A DNA stretch of 64,000 bases from Pseudorasbora parva (taxonomy: Eukaryota; Chordata; Actinopteri; Cypriniformes; Gobionidae), in the NCBI RefSeq assembly GCF_024679245.1, contig NC_090185.1:24851926-24915925 (forward strand), given 5' to 3'. Both the position numbers and the translations under genes were made by a program. This document shows, piece after piece, positions 1-10,355 of the stretch (position 1 is the first letter of the stretch; the number at the start of each line of letters is the position of its first letter). The notes under the pieces are model-generated. The model ran no database searches. It saw only the letters and a program-made list of their open reading frames with translations, and was not told where the DNA came from.

Positions 1-540
1 ATAGTGATCACAAAATCACAAACTGTTCTCATGATCAACTCTATAGAACACAAGCACGACAGTCCAGCTAACGACATATAACAATTATGACTGGATAAGG
101 GGTATAAAGATCATGAAAAGAGTAAGCAAACATATATTAGGAGTATAGTATCTTACTTGTCGGAGACATTGTGTGAGCTGATGCTTGAAGCACACAGTGG
201 GGGGATTTAGATGCTCCATACGGTGTGGAAATGAACGGGTCTTTATCATCGCTGAAGTGAGCCACAATACGATCGCAAATAGACTAACAAGCGAACATGA
301 CACACGAGCATAGTCAAGCAGCATATATTAGGCTAGTTCTCGGCTAATGTCCGTCATGTGTGACTCGTGTGTTTTGAATTTGAATAATGACGTGCACAGA
401 GCGAGAGCGAGCTCTTCTCACCATCAATAGTAGACACGCCCCTTACCTGCTGATTGGCTACAAGTTTGTTATTACACTCGGCCCGTGTCCTTTTTCTTAA
501 AACGCTTGATCTTTTTTTTTTTAAATAGCCACACATGTTT
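1..540. other. Unassigned sequence at left edge
   Basis: No recognisable gene, RNA or complete mobile element. Short open frames on the minus strand (85-324 and 354-536) show no known domain and sit in sequence with no splice or start context I trust. The 360-480 part is richer in CpG and has an inverted CCAAT-like motif (gattggct near 450), followed by a poly-T tract near 510-521. It could be a dispersed-repeat end or a distal regulatory segment; I cannot decide. Confidence 0.3.
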
Positions 541-2901
541 TATTAATTTTTATTATTTATTTAATGAGTTGCAAACTTAAGAAGAAAAAAAAACTGAAAA
601 AGAACAAACAAAAAAACATTGTCCATCTAAGATACACATACACCAGTTGAACATCCATGCAGAGGAGCGGGAAAAAAAGTACACTGAAATTTCCATCAAA
701 CAGCTCACACTCACAGAAATATTATATATATTGTGTACCACAGTGAAAATAGTATCCATGCACACAATTTACGAACACTAGATTTGACGGGATCCACTAT
801 GAACAAATCACACAGTGAACAGTTCACTTCTACATCAAGTACATAGGATTGGCACTTTTTCATTTTGCAAAATACACCTGTTAAAACAGGAAGACTCCAG
901 CATTCGAGTAGTTTAGGAAATGAAAGACTTAATGAAACACCTGAATGAAAAGCTTCATATGCTTTATGCACTCAAATAATTACTGCACAATCCACAGATC
1001 ATAAATATAGAAACGTTCTTGATCATTCCCTGCATTGCTTGTGTAACCATCCAGCAGTTAGTTAGTATTAATGGGGCCATTTTTGATGAAACATTGAAAA
1101 AACATTTTAATGAGCCGTAGCCAGCTCATTACCTTTTCTGCTCTTCATCTATAAAGTGGAAGGAAAAGCATTTTTCCCTTCATCCTAAAGCCAGGAAGGA
1201 ATAAATGCTTACAACATTTTTATAATTTATTATGAATCATCAAAGGAGGCAGATATTCCTTCCAATAAAGTAATAGCCAGATTTTACTAGAAAAATATTT
1301 AGAAAGATCCATTCATCCATCCATCCATAACCACTCTCATGTCATATTTTAACCACTTGTCCATTTATATGGTTTCTGTCTGAAAAAGCACATTGCATTT
1401 GCATAATGACACATGCAGCATAGGCTACACTTCTGTTTCCTTTCCATATGAATTTCACCAATTTTTACTGTTGAGAATATTTTTAACTACAGGTGGAATG
1501 TGGAATATCATCACTTAAATCTTCATATAAAGCAAATATTAGTAATTTCACTAGACACTTTCCTCTGGGTTAGTAGTGTGCATGGAAAGACTTTCAAAGA
1601 AAGTGCTTCATACCCAGACCGTACCAGATGTGGGCCAGATCTGGTTGCTGGGACCCTGTTTAATAAAAGGCTTTTTTCACTCATTTCATTTGATATCTAA
1701 CAAATAGATACAGATAATTACACTCAGTCAAACAATGATCCAATCTGAGCAAATCCAAACATGCAAAACTCTCTCTTTAGTAAGGCTTCTGGGTTTCACC
1801 AAATGACATTCTGCACATACGTCAAGAATACGTCATCGCATTTACAAGTTTACGCAAACACATGCAGTGTGACGCAAGATTGTTCAGTCTGGTTATTTAT
1901 CCTCCAAATTAGACTACAGATGCATCCAGGATCAAAGCTAACATTAGCACAGAGGGCCATTGTGTAGCTTCAAAGGACTGCGGCTCTGTGGAAAAAAAGT
2001 CTTTACAATCAAAAAGGTAAACGCTTGGTTTTGATTAAGCTAAATGAGTAGAACAACCAAAATACTGAAGGCAACATACAAAAAGACTCTTCTATATTTG
2101 CAAGCAACAAATTCAGAGCTATGCTAACACCTTGATCTTCACTGGTGTAACTTGTTTTAAAAAAGTGTGTGTGTGGGTGGGGCGGGGCTATATACAATGG
2201 TAAATGTACAAATACAAGGCTATACCAGAAATGTACAATAGTAAATGCACAAAAAAATAATATTACCGTTTCCATAAATCATTTCCAATAGTGCACTAAG
2301 TTTCATTCAGTGAATAAATACATTGTCTGCAGGTGATGTTCATGTGTCCTCATGGTCTGGTGGTTAAAAATGTTGTTAAGCATGTCAAAGGTTCTGGGTT
2401 CTAATCAGCCCTAGAATAGATTTAGGTTTTCTCATTAAAACCAAAGATGGTTATCAAAAGCAGGGGCATGTTTGTGTGCATTTTGTTTTGTGATTTAACC
2501 AGAACAAATAGAGAGACTCTGCAATGACGTTCAGTGATAGATTGAATCGCTCGTCTGTGTGAAGACTGATAACAGCGGCAAAAAGCACGATAAAAAAAAC
2601 AAAACATTCCAGCGCAATATCGCCTCATATTTAACACAGTCAAGCTTTATGTTGATAGTCACCTGGAGATGCTTACTTTGTATTAGGTACAGCTGTTCTA
2701 GGAAATGTTTCCAAAAGTGTTCCCCTATGTTCCCCTATCCCGCCCTCAAATTACACTTATGTTGATCTTGAGCAGGTGGTGTTTTTTTCTGATTTTGTGA
2801 ATATTAAATCAAACATTGTATCAAGCTACATGAAATACAATGAAGCAAATAGTACAGAAGAACTCTTTCCACCTTTGAAGACAGTGTCCCGTTCTGAAGG
2901 C
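541..2901 (-). other. Probable c2cd4c 3'UTR and downstream sequence
   Basis: This AT-rich stretch follows the c2cd4c stop codon and has no supported coding sequence. C2CD4-family mRNAs have long 3'UTRs, so part of it is probably transcribed. Minus-strand AATAAA candidates lie at 1226-1231 and again in the T/A-rich block near 541-563; which one is used cannot be told from sequence alone. A tRNA-like fragment lies at 2347-2418. Confidence 0.3.
2347..2418 (+). repeat. tRNA-Glu-like fragment (tRNA pseudogene or SINE head)
   Basis: The stretch begins tcctcatggtctggtggtta, close to the 5' half of vertebrate tRNA-Glu with its A box, and continues about 40 bases later with ggttctgggttctaatc, a decayed B-box/T-arm. 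The acceptor stem does not close and the anticodon arm is not recognisable, so it is not a functional tRNA. It could be the tRNA-derived head of a SINE. Confidence 0.35.
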
Positions 2902-4167
2902 CTATAATCCAGACAAGAGCTTGCACAAAGGGACCTCCCGTTCACCTAACAGCAAGTCTCTCTTCAGGCTAGTGCCTTTATTCACAACCTTGATCTTCAA
3001 AGCTAGGTTCTTAACCTGAGCCGAAGTCACCGAATCAAAAAAGAAGTCCTCGTTGAAGACGGGATTGCGGCTGTTCTTGATGATCGTGCTCCTCTGCTTC
3101 TGCAACTTGCCTGGATTGAGGTAGAGCGACACACAACAGTTGATGCTCTTAATGTCAATCATGGGATCATACAGGTCCTCGGCCGCCATAATGCGGATTC
3201 GCAGGCGGGCCGTACCCGCGTCGTAGTCGGCACAAAGTCGGACGGTGCCTCCTTTGTGCATGTTGATGGTGTGCTCCTTGTGTTGACGGTCCGCGCCATG
3301 AAGATGGTCCAGAGCTCCACCACCTTGCAAAGAGGAGCAATGGCTCCGTCTAGGAACGTTAGGGCTGGGCTCCGCCGAACTGCACTCATCCGTGGACAGG
3401 GAACTGTGCCTGGCAAATGTCCGCTTGCCTTTTGCAACCTTGGCCTGTGTCTCATGGGTGAAAATCTTGAGTAGGGAGGCGGAACGGGAGAGCAGTGGTG
3501 AACTAAATGGGGAGGACTCCGCCGAAGAGCAAGTGTCGCTCTCGCCACCGCTAAAGTATCGGTAGGGGTTTATATGTGAGGTGTTGAAGTCCGGAGGGTT
3601 GAGGTGATTCCCCTCGTTGCCGCTCTTGCTTTGGGACTTGCGTTGAGTGTTGGGTGACGTTACTGGGCTGGTATGGTCACAGTGGAACAGGGATTCTTTT
3701 CTCCGGGTGTGGGGACTCTCCATCAACGTGGCAAAGCCATAAGAAGTCTGAGTCTTTGGAATGTAAGGAAGTGACATGGCGGTCTGGGATTGAGGGTCGG
3801 CGTTTGTGTCACCTGCTACAACGTCGTCCGCACTCTCGATCTGAATGATGTGGCGGTTTGCCGCCCTAAGCAGATTCTTGGTATCTCCTGCCAACTTGCT
3901 GACCAATCGTGGGCTACGAGGGCAGCTGATCTTCTTGTTGCTGATGGTTTGCTCAGACGTTGAGGGTCTCAGACTTTCTTTGGACTTGACGTCAGAAGCT
4001 TCAGTCTCTGGTGGGCAGCTTACCAGCTTTGGAGGGATGAAGAAATCTGGAATCTTATCGGGTGTGAGGACATTGCTATAGAGAGGCGCCTTCCCCTTGT
4101 CACCTGCCTCTCCTTGCCGGAGCACATTTGTTTCAACTGAGTCCCGGATCTTCTCCAGAACCCACAT
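2902..4167 (-). CDS. c2cd4c: C2 calcium-dependent domain-containing protein 4C-like
   Basis: The 421-residue protein is a member of the C2CD4/NLF family (nuclear-localised C2 domain proteins). The N terminus (MWVLEKIRDSVETNVLRQ) and the block YSNVLTPDKIPDFFIPPKL at about residues 30-50 are the family signature. A long Ser/Pro-rich middle follows, with SSAESSPFSSP and a second SSAEPSP repeat. A C-terminal C2 domain occupies about residues 306-421 (LRIRIMAAEDLY ... LYLNPGKLQKQRSTIIKNS ... NPVFNEDFFF) and ends at KLLSGL. Aspartates of the calcium loops are only partly visible, so calcium binding is uncertain. The whole CDS is in one exon, as is usual for this family. An acceptor (ttgttgcag) lies at 4210-4208, 41 nt upstream of the ATG, and implies a non-coding first exon. 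The Met at 4167 matches the family start. C2CD4A and C2CD4B could be confused with it, but the length and N-terminal block fit 4C best. Confidence 0.92.
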   Translation of the reverse strand: MWVLEKIRDSVETNVLRQGEAGDKGKAPLYSNVLTPDKIPDFFIPPKLVSCPPETEASDVKSKESLRPSTSEQTISNKKISCPRSPRLVSKLAGDTKNLLRAANRHIIQIESADDVVAGDTNADPQSQTAMSLPYIPKTQTSYGFATLMESPHTRRKESLFHCDHTSPVTSPNTQRKSQSKSGNEGNHLNPPDFNTSHINPYRYFSGGESDTCSSAESSPFSSPLLSRSASLLKIFTHETQAKVAKGKRTFARHSSLSTDECSSAEPSPNVPRRSHCSSLQGGGALDHLHGADRQHKEHTINMHKGGTVRLCADYDAGTARLRIRIMAAEDLYDPMIDIKSINCCVSLYLNPGKLQKQRSTIIKNSRNPVFNEDFFFDSVTSAQVKNLALKIKVVNKGTSLKRDLLLGEREVPLCKLLSGL

Positions 4168-4207
4168 GATCCCTCTGGGATTAACCCAATGGGTGATGCG
4201 CTGTCCC

Positions 4208-5997
4208 CTGCAACAAGCAACAACACATTCAGCAGTGAGCCTTAGATATGCACAGCTAATAATATCTTACAGTTTACCATTACAACAACAATGTACTATT
4301 ATACCACAAACAATATGTAATGTTGAAGGGTGATTTTCAAGGGGGGAATTTAAAGGGGTTCCAATATGTTATGTCTCTTCAAACTAAAACAATCATTCTG
4401 TTTCTGAGCATCTATTTAGGTGACAAAAGATCCCTTTTTTGTAAGGTGGGTACAGGCTCAAGCCCCTACTTGACTTCTTAAAAAATAAAACTGCATGCTA
4501 GTACATAAAGCTCATTTACATTATATAGACTTGGCGTGACATGGCATTTAAAACAAATCTGACAAAAGAAACATCAAGATCAACAAATATAGAAGGTATA
4601 GGGGTATAATGGTATTTGAAAAACTATGACTCTAGACAAAGAAAATCGAAGGAAAAAAAGTGAGAGAGAAAACATTTCTGGCACAATGCAGATGACATTT
4701 TATCCTGGTCCTGGAGTACCCGATCTCTGGACATTTTGTCCTTATGTAACACACCTGATTAATATCATCAGCTCATGAGAGACTCTGAAGAGACTTTCAC
4801 TGGGTGCGTCAGATAAGAGCGACATCCAAAATAATGTGGTACTTCGGACAAGAATGAACTAATTTAGTTAGATTTAGTCTTGCCAAAAAAACAAAACAAG
4901 TCATCTTTATTTATATAGCGCTTTATACAATACAGATTGTTTCAATGCAGCTTTACAGTTATAACATGAAAATTAATTAATTTTGGCTGTTGTTCAGCTG
5001 AAGTCAGTTCAGTGTTGATTTAGTTCTGTTGTAAAGATAATCAAATTATTAAATTAGTTAATTTTATCTATAAAGCTGTTCTGCAAAAAAAAAAAAAAAA
5101 AAAAGAAGACAAGAAAATGATGTCATCGTCCAGCTCAATTCAGTTCTCAGCTCAGAGTCAGATCCATAATATTGTTTAATATTAAGTGGACAAAAAAAAT
5201 CATCAGGTGATAAAATGGAGGGTGGGAAAGCCTTGTGAGAAACCAGGCTCAGTCAGGGGAACAGTTTTCTGGCCAACGAACGAGCATGGTGTGATTATGA
5301 TTCAGGATGCATGACAAGCCAAAACTAAGATATGGATTGGTAGCATTCAAATAAAAACGTTTGGATACTATAAGATTAAGATTAACACAAAAGTGACTGA
5401 ATTATTATTTTCATTTTTCTTATTAAATATCCAAACTCAGGATAAGCAACAGGTTGCACTGAACATGCTGATGGTTTGTCTGATTCAGAGTTTAACTTGA
5501 CACTCACTAAAGCAAAATCAAACAGAGTTAATTGACAGAATTTTCATTAAAAACTGACATTGTTGTGGTGGTTGAAAATCAAAATTACAATTACAAATTT
5601 TAAGCTGATTCTTTTTATTAAATTTTATTAATTCAGAATATGTAACATCCACAACATTCACCTTATCATCTACAAAAGAACAAAATGTCATGTAAACAAG
5701 ACGGTGAGTGTTTCAAATGTAATTTTTTCTGAACCCAAAAAAAGGACAGTGAAAGCATCATGAATGTGTATTTTGACTTAGGCAGAACTACATTAATTTA
5801 CTGTAAAACAACAAGCTTTGAAAATAAGAGTTTCAATAGGCTATGAAAAAATATCTTAAATATCTAGGTGTATCCTTTTTGAAATGTAAAATAAATCAGA
5901 AATGTCTAATTAATCGTCTAATATAGCCTATACAAATATAGCCTAGTTCAAGAAAAGTAAAGTTTAAAACCTGTTGCATTAAGAGTAAATTACTTAC
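4208..5997 (-). other. c2cd4c 5'UTR intron
   Basis: On the minus strand a donor (cca|GTAAGTA, exon end 5998) and an acceptor (ttgttgCAG, exon start 4207) bound a 1.79-kb intron. It holds no coding sequence. A poly(A)-like run lies at about 5084-5104 and a dispersed repeat at about 4902-5340. Confidence 0.7.
4902..5340 (-). repeat. Dispersed retroelement-like repeat (L2/SINE-type tail)
   Basis: The plus strand starts tttatttatatagcgcttta and continues tacaatacagattg. Read on the minus strand this is the end of a fish non-LTR retroelement tail (agcgctatataaataaa), resembling the tail of the SINE at 10290-10330. It also contains gaaaccaggctcagtcaggg, a phrase I associate with fish interspersed repeats. 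I cannot define the 5' end or the family. Confidence 0.4.
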
Positions 5998-6122
5998 TGG
6001 ATTTGTTCGTTGCGAATCCTCACACAGTATTCACCTTTACAGGCACTTGAGTGTTCATTAGACTGTGTCTGTGTGTGTGTGTGTGTGCCGTGTCTTTTCC
6101 TCAGCCTGCGGTGAGAGAGGTT
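5998..6122 (-). other. c2cd4c non-coding exon 1 (predicted)
   Basis: The 3' edge is set by the donor at 5997/5996. The 5' edge is inferred from the TATA box at 6148-6154 with initiation about 25-30 nt downstream. The exon contains a (TG)n run at about 6069-6088, read as (CA)n in the transcript. Confidence 0.5.
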
Positions 6123-6147
6123 CACATCCGCAGGTCGCCTGTTGCGC

Positions 6148-6154
6148 TTATATA
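6148..6154 (-). promoter_or_regulatory. TATA box of c2cd4c
   Basis: The minus strand reads ggacTATATAAgcgc in a CpG-containing stretch (gcgcgcgtc at 6165-6180) just upstream of the inferred first exon. Position and orientation fit c2cd4c. An inverted CCAAT (plus-strand aaccaatcag near 6184) lies about 35 bp upstream. Confidence 0.6.
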
Positions 6155-6159
6155 GTCCT

Positions 6160-7831
6160 ACAGCAGACGCGCGCGCCTCGACGAACCAATCAGAGCAAGC
6201 GATGCTCTTCCGATTGGAGGTGTATCGATTCAGCGAAGCCGAGGACTAAAAACAATCAGGGATAAATGCTGGGTTTAAAAAACACAGTGCTGTTCCTCTT
6301 TGATTTAAATATTATTGTTTAACATATTGTCAAAGTATGTTCCAGTAGCCTACCTGAAAATAAATTCAAGTACTTGAAACAGAGAACCAGCTCTTATTCA
6401 GAACAGTTTCCATTAAAATAATAATAGGCTAATAATAATAATAATAATAAAACTCCTCCCCCTTCACATCTGTCATGATCAATGTAGACGTTTTACCTTT
6501 GTAATTTAATAAAGCATAGGCTACATCTATTTCAAGGTAGAGCATCTTACGTTATTATTAGACTATTATTTATTATAGCTAATCTAATCCTGAAATAACC
6601 AAACTTCAACAACATAAGTGAGGGCAGACCCCCAGTGATCAAGAATTGCTTTCCTTTTATTCCTCATTTTCTTTCCTTGAGGCAGGATGAAAAAAAACGA
6701 AATGAGAAGCACATGATAAGTTTCCAGATATGTTTAAAGTTCATATTCTTCAGCCACACCTATGAGCCACACCCACGAGTGTGATCTAGTTCAAGTAAAA
6801 AAAAAATCCCGAATGAATGACTCTTATGAACCAGTTCATTTTAGTGAATCAAAAACACTTGTAGCATCAGAATTGATCTGACTCACTGTATCGCAAGGTG
6901 TCATGTCCGACATGAACCAAAAATAATTAGTTGAAGTTGTTATGGGTGATGTTTAAAACAATAAATCACATTTTGTTTTTTAGAAGGCTATTTTTATTTA
7001 TAGCCTTAAGTTGCCAATTGTGAAGGTCGTCAAAGTCATTAAGTTAATTCTAGATTTTTACAGATTAAAATAATTTATAAATATATTCCCTTTCTTTTTT
7101 GGAATCTGAAATGTTCTCATTACCAGAATCTGGTATTTAATTATTTCAGTACATTAACATAATGCTCATATAGCTAATTAGCTTTAGCAGCACCAGTGAT
7201 TGACCAGTTGATTTAATCTGCTTTCCCAGAAGATGATGAAGGCCTTCAACATAAGTAAGCTACTCCATCATGGCTTGTTAGTTGTTCAATCATTGCTAAA
7301 ATTGACTGTTCTGAAAAAGTGAAGTCAGCGGAGCACAAAAGCACTTGACTTAATTTAATTTAAATCACTTGCCTATCTTCTGCCGCGATCTGGCCATTGG
7401 TTTCCCTGGAGACCTTGCCATATCTATGGCAACAAATAGATTTTTACAGGAGCAAAAATAGAACAGGTTCCAAATAGTGACCCGATGGGGAAGAAACCCC
7501 GGGGTGATGCTGTGGGGCTCCAGGAATAGATGCAACACTGAGGTATGGACATGTAACTCTCACAAAAAAAACAAAAAACCTTTGAATGATTATGCAAATG
7601 AAAAAATAAAAAATAATAAAAAGAGTAAAATTCACAGAATATGCTATAGGCCTATTTAAAATCTGATATTTGTGAGAAACGTAAAACACTTTTTTATTTG
7701 ATTAAAATATTGATTATCAGCCCATATCTAGAGTATTAAGAGAAGAAGCTTCTCTTACAAAGCTATTGTGACTTCCAAAGAAAGACATGGAATATAGCGA
7801 ACGAGTACTTTTGTGTCTTTTTTTAAAGTAA

Positions 7832-7832
<1 letters not shown>
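6160..7832. other. Intergenic, no gene seen
   Basis: AT-rich sequence upstream of c2cd4c. A short (aat)n run occurs near 6418-6450. No ORF with a recognisable domain, and no complete mobile element, was identified. Confidence 0.4.

Positions 7833-7833
<1 letters not shown>

Positions 7834-7863
<30 letters not shown>
7834..7863. repeat. (CAA)n microsatellite
   Basis: About nine consecutive caa/aac triplets, seen directly, at the edge of a TTAA-type repeat. Confidence 0.9.
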
Positions 7864-7932
7864 GCAACAACTATTTACTTTATTTAAAAAAAGTACCAGT
7901 AGCTACATTCTTCCACAGAAGAATCATAAAAG

Positions 7933-8745
7933 ATTTGTTCAACCAAAAATGAAAATTCTGTCATTTATTCACCCTCAAGTTCAAAACCCAAAAGACTTGT
8001 TCATCTTTGGAACACAAATGAAGATCTTTTTTAAGAAATCTAAGAGATTCAACTCACTCATCAGTTGTGGTAAACAAAAGCTCATTTAAGCTTCCACAAG
8101 AACCAATGAGGTTCAAGGTCGTTACATAAGTTCTTGCTCCCAGGGCTGCGAACAAAATTGTTATTTTGTTGTCGCAGCTCAGGTTTGGGAGTTCTCGCAG
8201 CTTGTTCTCGACACATCATCTGAGCAGAACTTTTTTCTTGTAGGTGTCTATTATGTGTTTGGTCAGAAATTTTAAGTTGGCGTGGTTAATGCGGAGAAAC
8301 GGACATGTTTGGCACCTGTTTTTCTCTTGAAGTGTGGAATGTCCTGGCCTGAACAAACTTTGTTCTTGTTCTTGCCACCTCAAGAAAACAAAAAATGTCT
8401 TTGTTCTAGAGTATGTACCAAGCTTCATTCTCGTTTTACGCAGCACGTTTGAGCTTCTGCAAGAACCAATGAGGTTCATTCTCGTGTTACGCAGCACGTT
8501 TGAGCTTCTGCAAGAACCAATGAGGTTCATTCTCGTGTTACGCAGCACATTTGAGCTTCCCCTCAAACCGCTCAATACATTATAGGTTAGTTTTAAGACC
8601 TCTTTATGAACTTTTTGAAGTGTCAAAGTGTCAGTTGCATAGACTGCCAATGGAGCTACAGTTTTCTCTCAGCCTTGCATGAGGAATAAGTCATTCAGGT
8701 TTGGAACAAAATAAGGGTGAGTAAAGTGTGACCTTTTTTGTTTTC
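7933..8745. mobile_element. MITE-like element of the 'agttcacccaaaaatg' type
   Basis: The left part (caaccaaaaatgaaaattct, gtcatttattcaccctcaag) and the right part (caggtttggaacaaaataag, ggtgagtaaa) are inverted copies of a very common fish non-autonomous element. A related shorter copy lies at 9287-9437. The interior contains a 51-bp tandem repeat. The ends are too decayed for me to prove a target duplication. Confidence 0.45.
8425..8557. repeat. 51-bp tandem repeat, about 2.6 copies
   Basis: The unit begins cattctcgtgttacgcagca and ends aagaaccaatgaggtt. It appears twice almost identically and then as a third, truncated copy. It keeps short open frames on both strands, which are repeat artefacts rather than genes. 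Confidence 0.85.
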
Positions 8746-9286
8746 TAAATGTTGCATCGATAGTTTGTCCACCAAATTCAGTACAAACATGTCAAGTGAC
8801 ATTACCCAGTCACACTTTGTACCGGATTCAAGAGTTTGGTTGGATTACTAGAGGACAGAAATAAAGATCAGGTATAACGAGAAAACAGGCTTGACCTCGA
8901 AAATGAATAAAAAGGACAGCCAAAAGACAGAGTTCTTAGCGCTCTAACAAGGTACATATGGCTCACATAGATTCATTTATGTTCTTTTGACAAACCCAAA
9001 TGGGGAGAAAGGAAGAGAATAAACACCACTCACTCATTTTACACTAGGGTTTATTGTTAAACTCTATTCCCCGTCATCGGTTTCCTTGGTGACAGCGACA
9101 CACTCAAACCCTCACGGGAGACTTCCAGTTTTTCCCATCACACTCTTGTCTGAATCGCTCGACCTGCCTATCAGCAACAGTGAAGAGTGGGTGAGAGTAA
9201 CTCTCCTGTCTGGAGGGCAAGACCCTGTTATGATGGGTTAAGAAGGCTTCATATACAGTACAATACCTATAAAGAAACATTAAAGA

Positions 9287-9440
9287 AATAGTTCACCCAA
9301 AAATAAAAGTTCTGTCATTTACTCACCCTCAAGTTGATCCAAACCTGTACGATTTTCTTCCGCGGAACATAAAAGAAGATATATTTTGAAGAATGTAAAT
9401 AATCAAATGATGAACTTGAGGGTGAGTAAATAATGATTTT
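9287..9440. mobile_element. Short foldback MITE (TTAA type)
   Basis: It starts ttaaagaaatagttcaccca and includes tcatttactcaccctcaagt. It closes with the inverted sequence aacttgagggtgagtaaataatg, giving a compact hairpin. It is related to the elements at 7933-8745 and 52227-52929. Confidence 0.5.
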
Positions 9441-9806
9441 TTTTTAAATGTTACAGTTAATTTTTAATTTTTTTAAAAAAAGCATTGATCAACAAATATG
9501 TGTCCCTGACTCTATGAATTTTAGCAACAGCTCTTGCATGAGAGATCATAGATCATCAATGCTTTATGCCGTGATCGTGACTCCAATCAAAGACCTTTCA
9601 GTTTAGCTGACCTTCAAGCCAGGTTTGTCGACATCATAACTGAGCAGCAAAACTCCAGACTACAGTGACATCTTGACAAAAGCCCTTTATAATGGATTTT
9701 GGCATGTGCGCGAAATGCCATTCATTCCTCATTCAAAGAAAGGTCTACCACCTACGTTCAAGATTTAAGCCTTTTAAATTAAAGCAAATTATTCCTTCAC
9801 ATCTGC

Positions 9807-10330
9807 GTCAGCAGCCATATCACCCTGTAGCCCAAGACAGGCTTCCCACTGAAGCCAAGCAGGGCTGAGCCTGGTCAGTACCTGGATGGGAGACCAACTG
9901 GGAAAACTAAGAGCGCTCACCCTGTGGTCTGTGTGGGTCCTAACACCCCAGTATAGTGATGGGGGACACTATACTGACAAAGAGGACCGTCCTTCGGATG
10001 AGACGTTAAACCGAGGTCCCTACTCTCTGTGGTCGTTAAAAATCCCAGGATGTCTTTCGATAAAGATTAGGGGTGTAACCCCGGCATCCAGGCCAAATTT
10101 GCCCATTGGCCCCCTGTCCATCATGGCCTCCTAATCATCCCCCCATCCTGATTGGCTTCATCACTCACTCCTCTCCACCAATCAGCTGGTGTGTGGTGAG
10201 CATTCTGGCACAATATGGCTGCCGTCGCATCATCCAGGTGGGTGCTGCACATTGGTGGTGGTTGAGGAGATTCCCCCCTTCTATATGTAAAGCGCTTTGG
10301 GTGCCTAGAAAAGCGCTATATAAATGTAAC
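9807..10330 (+). mobile_element. SINE3-like retroposon with 5S-rRNA-derived head
   Basis: The first ~115 bp resemble 5S rRNA: agccatatcaccctg at the start, then the internal control region gaagccaagcagggctgagc followed by cctggatgggagacc (A box, intermediate element and C box of 5S genes). An unrelated body follows. The 3' end ctttgggtgcctagaaaagc + gctatataaatgtaa resembles an L2-like LINE tail. This architecture is that of the fish SINE3 family, transcribed by RNA polymerase III from a 5S-type promoter. The copy is diverged from 5S, so it is not a 5S gene. It ends about 25 bp before a Tc1 insertion. Confidence 0.8.
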
Positions 10331-10355
10331 TACCGGTAATTATCATAATTATATA

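Noticed and set aside
2347..2418. Functional tRNA gene
   Set aside because: Acceptor stem and anticodon arm do not pair; only A-box and decayed B-box similarity remain.
9807..9925. 5S rRNA gene
   Set aside because: The head diverges from 5S at many positions and continues into a SINE body and LINE-like tail with no Pol III terminator at the expected place.
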